This document shows, in pieces, positions 1-8,325 of a stretch of 64,000 nt of DNA. The translations under genes and the position numbers were made by a program. This DNA is from Plectosphaerella cucumerina (lineage: Eukaryota > Ascomycota > Sordariomycetes > Glomerellales > Plectosphaerellaceae). The DNA is taken from positions 2,728,001-2,792,000 of the forward strand of contig JAGPXD010000003.1 of the NCBI GenBank assembly GCA_020746995.1, written 5' to 3'. A model generated the notes under the pieces. It was not told where the DNA came from. It saw only the letters and a program-made list of their open reading frames with translations, and did no database searches. The stretch's first letter is position 1. The number at the start of each line of letters is the position of its first letter.

Positions 1-864
1 GATTCGACTTCACTTACACGAACGATATCATGAACGATCCAACCTGCATGACGAGAACATACTCCAACAACCACGGCATGACACGTCCGACCTCTCTCTT
101 CGGACTTTCGATACCTAGCAACGGTGTTGACTTGGCCAAAACGATTGCACGATACCGCGGTCTTACACTCGTCGTCCGCTCCGACATCTCGACTAGCTTC
201 ACGACAATCCAATCGATGACTACTGTTGCAACGAGCACACAAGTCACAGCTCTCGTCAATCACAGGCTTCCGGCCAAGTGTGATACTGACAGCCCGATAT
301 CTGGACTCCCAGTGACGATGAAGAAGCACGAGAAAGCAATCGGCCTTGGCCTTTTGGCCTTCACCCACCGGGAGAGCGAGACCCTGCCGAAGCAAAGCTC
401 TATCTTTTTGAAGATGGGCCAAAGGTTTGCTCGCAGGACTCTTCGTTACGGATCAGTTAGATAGGTCGATGCTGCATGTGTGATGCCATGAAGGTCGGTA
501 GACCTGATTGTGTGATTTGTTCAGACTTCAGAACATAGCTCGATGATCCATTGGGCAATGCCAACGCTGCTTGGCTCGAAAGTAAAGAAAGCTGCTAGCA
601 GTCAGAACTTCCTTCAGGAAAAAGCAGCATGAAGCATTGCCAATCATCCACAAGTCCTCCTTCCTAAAAGTTTGGGCGACAGATCACAAATGCCCACGTC
701 GTTTCCCAAATGAGGCTCAACATGCATATTGGCGCTCCGTCAAAGCCCACGAGGTCGATCTACGATAGCAACAAAAAGACAGCACCGTCTCCAGCATCTC
801 TCAATGCAGCGCGCATATGATATTCGCTATGCGAACGGTCAAAAAGCAAAAGAGAATTTCGAGA
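1..864. other. Left edge, no supported gene
   Basis: I see no gene here that I can support. Position 30 starts a 144-codon plus-strand reading frame, and a shorter minus-strand frame overlaps it. Neither shows a recognisable domain, signal peptide or family motif. The stretch may contain the tail or leader of a gene lying outside the window. Confidence 0.4.
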
Positions 865-936
865 TGCCTCGTACTGGAATCGAACCAGTGATCTCATCAT
901 TACTAGTGATGCGCTTTACCACTGAGCCAACGAGGC
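865..936 (-). tRNA. tRNA-Thr (anticodon AGT)
   Basis: The minus strand folds as a 72-nt cloverleaf. The acceptor arms GCCTCGT and ACGAGGC pair fully. A D-arm contains GCTCAGTGGTAAAGC. The anticodon stem CATCA/TGATG encloses the loop CTAGTAA, giving anticodon AGT, which reads ACN threonine codons after A34 becomes inosine. The T-arm is ACTGG-TTCGATT-CCAGT, followed by discriminator A. There is no intron. CCA is not encoded, as expected for a eukaryotic nuclear tRNA. The B-box (GGTTCGATTCC) and A-box are intact, so it should be transcribed by RNA polymerase III. Confidence 0.97.
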
Positions 937-1186
937 TGTTGAGATGTGGAGATGAAGCCCTGGTGACTTCATATTAGCCGGTAAACCCCGGTCGCTACTT
1001 AACTCAACCCCCTAGAAGACCACGATGGAATGCTCCGTCTCAAACATTACTTATTCACGGCTTACGTCCGGAAGGGCAGCCATGTGTGCAATATTGTATG
1101 TATTCGTGGGTATCTCAGTAAAAAAAAAAAGGCATAGTTCCTCCAAATGGCGCGGCCCCTCCCTACGTGCCTCCCTTCCCATAAAT

Positions 1187-3448
1187 TCATTCCTCCGATT
1201 CGACGGGAGACGAGGCCTTGTAGGCGTAGCCCTCAACGAACCCAGCCGGATCGCATACCCTCTCGAGGCTGATGCCGTTGGCCGCCACCCAGCGCCGGAC
1301 GTCCTCCTTGTCCACCTTGACTCGCTGCACCTGGGGGATCGGCTCTGGGTCGGCGGGCTCGTCGCCCGCATCCTCCATCACCTCATCTTCGTCCTGCTGG
1401 GCCGGCTCGGGCTTCTTTCCAGGGCCCAGGCCGGCTTCCTTGACGAAGCCCATCTCTCGCAGGGTGGCTAGGCAGTCTTCCGGGGCGATCCATGTCTCCT
1501 TGGTGAAGTCGTTGATGTCCACCAGCACCTCGTCGGCACCCTTTGTGTTGTTGGCGACGCCTCCGACGCCTAGCAACCAGCGCGCAATCTCTCCGGCCCA
1601 GTAGCGACGATATCCCTTGCGGCCCAGGTCTGATATCGGCTTCTCTGGGCCGCCGAGGATACCTTCGCGCTTGCTTATCTCGTACGAGATGGCCATGAGA
1701 AGGGCACCCAGACCCTTCCTCTGCCATGGAGGGAAGACCAGGATACAGGCGAGGTTGTTGTTGTCCCATGACATTTTCTCCTTGGAGAAGAAGCCGACAA
1801 TGTGCGGTCGTGGCGGCTCGGTCGGGTTTGCGTCCGGAGCGTTCGGTATCGGGGCTGCTGATGCGGAGGCCTCGGCAACGGGGTCTGCGGGAGGCGTGTA
1901 CACGAGGAGGAAGTAGTTGAAGCCTGTCACGTCGAAGAAGACCGACTTGTTGTCGAGGAAGAGCTTGGCAAAGAGGGACAGGTTCTGGCAGAACAGCTGG
2001 ACAAAACGTGTCAGTAATTGTAGACCCTTGGGGACTGACAGGGCTGGACCTACCCCTTCTTGCTCGCCGTCCACCTCCCAGACGCTCCATTCCCCGGCAT
2101 CCTCGACGACGACCTCGACCGCCTTGGTGCCAGTGCTGGCCTTCTTCCCGGGTCCCCTCTTGATCTCCGGCACCAACCGCGTCACCGTCCGCCGTCCCCT
2201 GGGATGTGTGTAGATCTTTCTCCCGGGAGGCGTTGACCGCGTGCTCTCGCACAGCCGGACATGCGTCAGCCACGCCATGAGCTCCTTGGAGTACTTGAAG
2301 CACATGGGGCAGACATAGAGGCGGTCGAGGATTGGCGTCTCAGCTCCGCGCTTGTGATGGGCCTTTGCGCCGTGGTCTTTGGCTGCGCCGGGAGCATGGC
2401 CGGGGGCGGCATCGGTGCCGTTGGCGGGGCCCGGGGGGTTCTTGGAACTAAGGGATGTGGTGTCGCCGAGGAGCTCCTTGCCGTAGTAGGAAGGGTACCA
2501 GGTTCGGAAGCAGATGTCGCCGAGAACGACCTTGTCAATGTTTCTGTCGGCACGCTGAGGGGGTTTATGGGGGGTCTGGGCATTGTTCTTCTGGGCTGAT
2601 TGTTGTTGGAGTGCGTGGGCTGGTGAGGGATGCGAGCGCGGGGTTTGAGGAGGGACGGCTGGTATGGGGACCGGGGTGTTGGTGACTGGCGGTTGGGTTT
2701 GTGAGGGCCGGGGGTCTCGGTGAGTGGTCGGTTGTACCTTGTCGTGATGCTGTGGTTGCTGCTGCTGCTGTTGCTGAGGGGAGGCGATCTGGCGGTGCGG
2801 GTGCTGGAGGGATGGGGGCAGTGTTGTCGGCGGACTAGGCCGCATCAAAGTTCTCGTCCACGGCTGCGAGTGAGGCTGGGGGGCCTGGTAGGTGATTTTC
2901 GGGGCGACAAGGCCATTGATCGGGCGCATGTTCTCCTTTGCCTCGGCGCTCATGACGGGTCTGCTGTCTATGGCGATCATTGTGCCTGCCCGCTGTCTCG
3001 TCACCCTGGTCTGCTGTGGCGGTGTCGGTTGATGTTGGACTGCGGGCGAGGAGGTCACGTCCGCAGGGGGAGCGGCTGGTGGTGGGCCTGGCAATTGCGC
3101 GTCGGTCGCGACTCGGGCAGCGTCGTTGACGGGCTGATTGACAGCTGGAGGGATGGGCTTTGGCTTCGGTGGTCGACCGCGACCTCTTTTCGGAGGTGTC
3201 TGCTCCGGTATCGACGGCAGCGAGGCGGGCGTCGGGCGCGGCGGAGAGGCCTGAAATGTCGGTACGACAGGCGGCGGTATCGGGGTCACGGTCTGTCGCG
3301 TTGCGGTACTCTGACTGCTGCCACTGTGGCTCGTCGTAGCGCGTCCGAGTCGCCTGGGCTCGGTGCTCGCAGCGATAGTGGGGGGACGCGGTCGGAGAGG
3401 CCCAGCGTTGTCGTGAGGAAGCTTCCGCTTGCTTAATATCGCGGGCAT
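1187..3448 (-). CDS. MYST-family histone acetyltransferase (Sas2/Sas3-like)
   Basis: This is a nuclear lysine acetyltransferase that moves acetyl from acetyl-CoA to histone tails. Exons are 2054-3448 and 1187-1996. The 57-nt intron at 1997-2053 (GTAGGT to CAG, CTGAC branch site) is in frame and has no stop. The spliced protein has 734 residues. Residues 1-300 are disordered, rich in Pro, Ser and Gln, with an AT-hook-like KRGRGRPPKPKP near 88 and a Gln run near 225. A C2HC zinc finger has C380, C383, H396 and C400. The acetyl-CoA loop is QRKGLG at about 557. The MYST catalytic Cys and Glu are in NLACIL (C549) and GGPEKP (E583). There is a charged tail. An insertion of about 50 residues sits between the zinc finger and LFCQNLSLFAKLFLDN. 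Family membership is firm, but the subclass (Sas2 or Sas3) is inferred only. Confidence 0.88.
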   Translation of the reverse strand: MPAILSKRKLPHDNAGPLRPRPPTIAASTEPRRLGRATTSHSGSSQSTATRQTVTPIPPPVVPTFQASPPRPTPASLPSIPEQTPPKRGRGRPPKPKPIPPAVNQPVNDAARVATDAQLPGPPPAAPPADVTSSPAVQHQPTPPQQTRVTRQRAGTMIAIDSRPVMSAEAKENMRPINGLVAPKITYQAPQPHSQPWTRTLMRPSPPTTLPPSLQHPHRQIASPQQQQQQQPQHHDKVQPTTHRDPRPSQTQPPVTNTPVPIPAVPPQTPRSHPSPAHALQQQSAQKNNAQTPHKPPQRADRNIDKVVLGDICFRTWYPSYYGKELLGDTTSLSSKNPPGPANGTDAAPGHAPGAAKDHGAKAHHKRGAETPILDRLYVCPMCFKYSKELMAWLTHVRLCESTRSTPPGRKIYTHPRGRRTVTRLVPEIKRGPGKKASTGTKAVEVVVEDAGEWSVWEVDGEQEGVGPALSVPKGLQLLTRFVQLFCQNLSLFAKLFLDNKSVFFDVTGFNYFLLVYTPPADPVAEASASAAPIPNAPDANPTEPPRPHIVGFFSKEKMSWDNNNLACILVFPPWQRKGLGALLMAISYEISKREGILGGPEKPISDLGRKGYRRYWAGEIARWLLGVGGVANNTKGADEVLVDINDFTKETWIAPEDCLATLREMGFVKEAGLGPGKKPEPAQQDEDEVMEDAGDEPADPEPIPQVQRVKVDKEDVRRWVAANGISLERVCDPAGFVEGYAYKASSPVESEE

Positions 3449-4274
3449 TGCGGCGACGGCACCGGCGCGAGAGGTGACGGCCCTGGGATCGAGGGCGACG
3501 GGGTCGTGGTCTGCGACGAGCGCGCCGAGGCCATGGGACTGTAAACAGAGATGCGCATGTCCTTATCGCGATCGCCCATTCCCATCATGACGCCGGTCTA
3601 GGGACGCGAGCGGCACACTAACACGGCCAATCACGTGCTCCCGACTCGCCTTCAATTGGGGAAGCTCGACCACCATCCGAGTCCCCGACCGGCACTCTCC
3701 TCAGTCTCTGCATGTACTTCCCTTCAGCAGACTCAGATGTTACGAGCCGAGGACCTTACAATGCAAATCTCATTCGTGTATCGAGCCACTGGCGATGCCG
3801 GCGCAGGTCACTGGCCGTAGGTCCCGCAAGAAGACGGTACTGTACTTCTCGGCGACAACAATGGCTTCCTCTCGCCAAACAAATACATAGACCTTGTTCA
3901 TCATGAAGCCCATTTGACAACTCGCCGGATGCCCCAAATCGGTCAACCTTCTGGCTTGGTGGCTTCGTCTGTGTTACCCGACGTCGGCGTCATTCGGCAA
4001 CCACCTCGTCGTCCCCAACAAATCGCCATCCGAGCCTTATGTATCGTTGCTGTTACTACGCACAGCTAATGCCGGAGGCCGACCATACTAACCCCTAACT
4101 CTGTCCAGTCAAAATCCAGTGCATCGCATCTGTCTCCAGCGGCTGGTTTGGAGCGGAAGTCCACTGCAGATGCCAATTCAGCTCCTGGTCAAGTCCAAGT
4201 GGCAACCCCTCCTGAAATGAGAACGGATAGCAGCAGCTATAGAAAGCTGATCAGCTGCCCAATGTGAATCTGGT
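3449..4274. other. Intergenic, shared divergent promoter
   Basis: This gap separates the 5' end of the acetyltransferase (minus) from the transporter-like gene (plus), so it should hold both promoters. Only frames under 70 codons are present and none is recognisable. A GTATGT donor-like hexamer at 4273 overlaps the first ATG of the transporter region. I could not join it to a convincing acceptor that restores the downstream frame. Confidence 0.4.
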
Positions 4275-5866
4275 ATGTTTTCTTTCGTCAAGCATCGCAA
4301 CTACAGCCCCGTGCCCACTATGCCCGACATGACCCCCAAAGACGATATCAACACCACTCGGGCTACCGCTGAGGGGATCTTCGAAGCCATCCATCTGCAA
4401 GCCCTGGCGAGTCCCTCCACGACACAAGCAGCCATCAAGAGAAGTGGTGGTGGCTTCGCCGCAGCGAGTACCCCGGCGCCCTCCTCTTCAACCTCGCCGC
4501 CTTCATCCTCCCAGCCTTGTACAGCACCCTGGCCAAGCTCTGGGTTGCGTCCATCGACTCCTCGCTCGTCGTAACAACGGACGTGTACACTTACATCGGC
4601 GTCGTGGCCGAGGTTCTCAACGAGGGCCTCCCTCGCGCCGCATGGGTCATCATCGGAGACAAGGCCTCCCGGTCCATGGCTCAGCGCCTAGGCCTTACAC
4701 ACACCCTTATCCTCTTCCAAGTCATCCTGGGTGCTATCATGAGCGTGGCCTTCGTAGCTGGCGCCCGCAGCTTCGCCAGGGGCTTCGTCCCAATCGAGGT
4801 CCGCGCCCAGAGCCTGACTTACATCCGAATCAGCGCCTTCTCAGCCCTCAGCTCAGCCATCGAGACAGCCGTGGCCGCGGCCACCCGAGCCCTTGACAAG
4901 CCAGACGTCCCTCTGGTCATCAGCATGGCAAAGTTCTCCATAAACATCATCCTCGACATGCTCATCATCTCGAAATTCCACGTTGGGAACCACAAGCCCA
5001 CCATCAACATGCAGGCCGGCATCCAGCTCACGTGCAACATGACCGCGGCCTTCGTCGGCCTGGCCTACTTCATCGTCACCACCAGCATGAAGCACCGGCG
5101 GGAAGGCGCTGGCACGCGCCCAACTCTACGCGCCCTGACCGTGCTCCTGCGCCCCGGCCTCATCACCCTGTCCGAATCGGCCATCCGCAATGCCCTGTAC
5201 CTCTGGCTGGTCAGCACCATCGTGAGCCTCGGATCTCTCTACGCTACAGCCTGGGGCGTCTTCAACACCATCCGCTGGGGAATCGTCATGGTCCCCGTCA
5301 ACGCTCTCGAGGCCACCACCCTGGCATTCGTGGGGCATCGCTGGGGCACCTGGCGACGCGGCGTCGGAAAGACAACACGCAGGCCGGGACATGTCGCTCT
5401 GCGAAACGTCTTTCAAATCTGCAAGCCCGCTCTGGTCTCCGTCGTGATCGCTCTGATTGTCGAGGTGCCTATAGCCATCTTCCTCTCCCTCTGGGGCGCC
5501 AGATCGTTCGCCTGGTTCCTGAGCCAGTCCGAGGAGGTAGCCGACGTCACGGCCTACATGTGGAGGACAATCGACTGGTGCTACATATTCTTCGCCGTTT
5601 CCATCCAGCTGGCGTCTATTCTGCTCGCCACACGACCAAAGTGGTACCTCTACCAGAGTCTGGCGAGCAATCTCTTGTATGTGCTACCGTGGGCCATCGT
5701 CTGTCAGGTCAAGGATCTGAGCCAGGGGACTCCGTGGACGTACCACAGTCTGGTGTTTGGGGGAAGTCTTGTGTTCAGTCTTATCACCGTCGTCATTGTG
5801 GATGCTCTTTGGGCGTGGACACTGGTATCAGGAAAGGCGAGACTTGAGGTATTCCGGGAGAGTTGA
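4275..5866 (+). CDS. MATE-like multidrug/toxin extrusion transporter, 5' end unresolved
   Basis: This is a polytopic membrane protein. Its body runs in one frame from about 4412 to 5866, beginning with a WWWLRRSEYPG segment, and has around 12 hydrophobic stretches arranged as two similar halves. That resembles fungal proteins of the MATE (Na+/H+-driven efflux) type; the substrate cannot be read. No ATG opens this frame: it is closed upstream by TGA at 4370. The only good ATGs (4275, 4320, 4329) lie in another frame, which reads as a plausible cytosolic N-terminus (about 50 residues from 4275) before degenerating into Ser/Pro/Ala. The coding sequence therefore needs either an intron I cannot define or a single-base indel between about 4376 and 4440. 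If the indel is real, the allele is broken; it could also be an assembly error. Confidence 0.6.
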
Positions 5867-6117
5867 GCGGCCCTAATGTACCTGCCTATTCTTCCTTCGC
5901 GTCTGAAATTTGTGGACTCGTTCTCGAGGTACGAAGAAACATAGAACTGGGGAGGCTAGTACTGTAACATCCAGCTTGCAGTATCCTGCTTATAACTACC
6001 TACCCAGGTAAAGTATGTATGCGTAAGAAATGCTTTGAAGTGCCCGAGACACATGTCCAAACCCCCTCCGGCCCCCTTCAATGGACTCTCGTCTCCCTTC
6101 ATCATGTTCGTCGTGGC

Positions 6118-7342
6118 TTACAAGCACTGAGAGTACCACTGGTTCGACGGGGTGCACGTCGAGCCAGCAACACAGACAGTCGGGCCCGTCCAGCCCTGCC
6201 CGCCACACTGGCCCCATTTGGGAACCGTGCCACCTCCAGAAGTCGGGGGAGGAGTTGTGGGAGGAGGGGTAGAAGGGGGAGGCTGAGTAGGCGGCGGCGA
6301 CGTCGGAGGAGGGGTTCCCGAGCGCCAGCCCCTGTTGCGGGACAGCTCGTACCACCAGTTGCGAAGCATCCATCCGTCAAAGTCCGTGATCACGCTGGCA
6401 GAGCCGGCCTTCATGATGAACCCGGCCACGCCGCTGGGGCTCCAGTCTAGTGGCAAATGTCAGTACACGAGAAAGGGGGTGAAAGGGGGTTCAGTTGACA
6501 TACCGTAAAAGTCATCCAGACCCCAGGTGTGTCCGATCTCATGGAGGAAGATGTGGATGTTCTCCGAGTTGATAGCGCCCATGAAGTACTCGCGACCCAT
6601 GCGCTGGCCCCAATCACCACCGGCACCGCCGCCGAAGCCGTCGGTAAGCCAAAGGGACTGATCGTACCTGCGGGATGCTCCACCGGGGCACCGGCTGTAA
6701 TCACCGTTCTGGTTGAAGAAGCGTCCGCAAGCAGGGGCGCACTGGGGGATACCCTCGGCATCGCGGTCCGTGTAGATGTCGAGACCAGCTGTGGACCCCT
6801 GGAGAAGGTTGCGGTCACGAACGGCCCAGCCGACCACGCGGACGGGGATGTTGGTGTAAGGGAAGCCATCGTATCCGTAGAGCCAGCTGAACCACTTCTG
6901 GTACTGTTTGTTGGCCTGGGCCGCGATCTGGGCGCGCTGGGCCTCGGTCACGGGGGTGTTGGACTCCCAGCGGACGCAGAGGTTGACAGAGCTGCGCTAT
7001 GTAAGTGCCCGGATCGATATCTGCAAGGAAGGGTTCTTACCCGCCAGCGCTGGGAGCAAAGAGCTGGTCCCATCCGTAGTTCCTGAAGCCGAAGAGACCG
7101 CTCGAGTATGTGGACAGGCAGTGGTCCCAAACCTGACGCAGGGGGGTTACGAGGCTCGAGGGCGGGTTCCATCCAGACTGGCGCTTTGCGGGCCTGTTGG
7201 AGGCAGACTCGACAGTGATCTCATCGCGAGCGGTGATGGAATCCCAGACGGAGCTGTCGGCGTCCGAAGGGCTGGAAATATCAAGTCCATGGGAGACGCT
7301 GGCGAGGGCCAGAGCCACGGTGGGAATAAGTGAAGTCCGCAT
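6118..7342 (-). CDS. Secreted zincin-like metalloprotease with C-terminal CBM1
   Basis: Exons are 7041-7342, 6504-6991 and 6118-6446, with GT-AG introns of 49 and 57 nt, giving 372 residues. I chose ATG 7342 because it opens a classic signal peptide (MRTSLIPTVALALASVSHG). The middle domain carries HEIGHTWGLDDFYD, an HExxHxxGxxD zinc site with a catalytic Glu, followed about 10 residues later by GFIMKAG, a candidate metzincin Met-turn. Cys-containing segments (CAPACG and others) suggest disulfides. A Pro/Thr linker leads to a family-1 carbohydrate-binding module (WGQCGGQGWTG through NQWYSQCL, four Cys), which in this family binds crystalline cellulose or chitin. The inferred role is an extracellular protease targeted to polysaccharide. 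The MEROPS family is not identifiable by eye. A TATA box lies about 80 nt upstream. Confidence 0.85.
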
Positions 7343-8325
7343 GATGAGCCGAAAAGATCTCACTTAGATTGTGGATGCTCAGAAACTCCCGCAAGAGGAT
7401 ACAGAAAGCTCTTTCCTTCTTGCTTTTATACTTCGTCCGCCATATAAAAGTCAAGCGGGCAATGGTTCCAACTTGGGCTACGGAGTCCCTGCTCCACGAA
7501 CGACCAGGACCCCAGTCCTCTCTCCTTTACCAGCCATACGACCATAGGGCAGAAACAAGACGTTCATAATACCCACGGGGGGTATATGTGAAGTCATAAA
7601 TCGTGATAATCCCTGATGTCAAAGGAAGGTAGCATTTGACTCAGTGCGACCATCACGACAACCCTCGGACCAAGGCGCTCCGCGGGGATTTGGCCGTCCT
7701 CCTGCTCATTTCGTCCGCAAGCCAGGAAAGAGGCTCCACGATTCGGCGGAAGATTAGACAGGGAGAAGCCCCTGAGGTTGATTGAGGTGGTATTCGCTTC
7801 GGGGAGGGACGAGGGATTTGCGGTGCATCATTGGGGCGCCTCGTGGTGAAAAGGCCGGGGTAATGCAGGTGGGATGCGGAGGAAGAACCCAGTGCCACGA
7901 CAGGGGAAGGACGCCCACACCATACTCTGCTAGTCTATGGTTCGGGACTTTCCCAAACGAATGCGGGGGAAGCTCCCGAGCCCGAACATCCCCAGATCAG
8001 TCGACCATGGGACGTCTGCAGGAGGCCCCTTCTAGAACCAGGTCGACGATCAGCGCTCTACAGGAGGTCACCGGCCAGGCATTCCTGGCCACGCTCCCGT
8101 CGATGACACGTCGGAGGATTAATGAGTCTACTGTCGGTCCGGAGAATAGCACCAGTAGCGTCTGCATAGGGCAACATCTGCGGCCATCTCGGAACTCACG
8201 CTCGGGCATGCTGGGCCGATGTCACCGAAAGGCCTCGTTCATCAGTCTGCATGCTCATCAAATCCAAGTGCTTTTCTTATGAGAGAATATCTAGCCAGTC
8301 ACATGCTCGCTGAATCCCCACCATC
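7343..8325. other. Intergenic with metalloprotease promoter and a 5S-like 15-mer
   Basis: The region holds the promoter of the CBM1 protease and the 3' flank of the GH3 gene. No protein-coding frame convinces: a 166-codon plus-strand frame at 7782-8282 shows no domain. At 7535-7549 the sequence CATACGACCATAGGG equals the start of filamentous-fungal 5S rRNA, but the rest of a 5S gene is absent. Confidence 0.45.
7423..7430 (-). promoter_or_regulatory. TATA box of the CBM1 metalloprotease gene
   Basis: TATAAAAG reads on the minus strand about 80 nt before the chosen ATG at 7342. This spacing leaves a short leader of plausible length. A second TATA-like sequence (TATATGG on the minus strand) lies about 15 nt further upstream. 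Confidence 0.5.
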
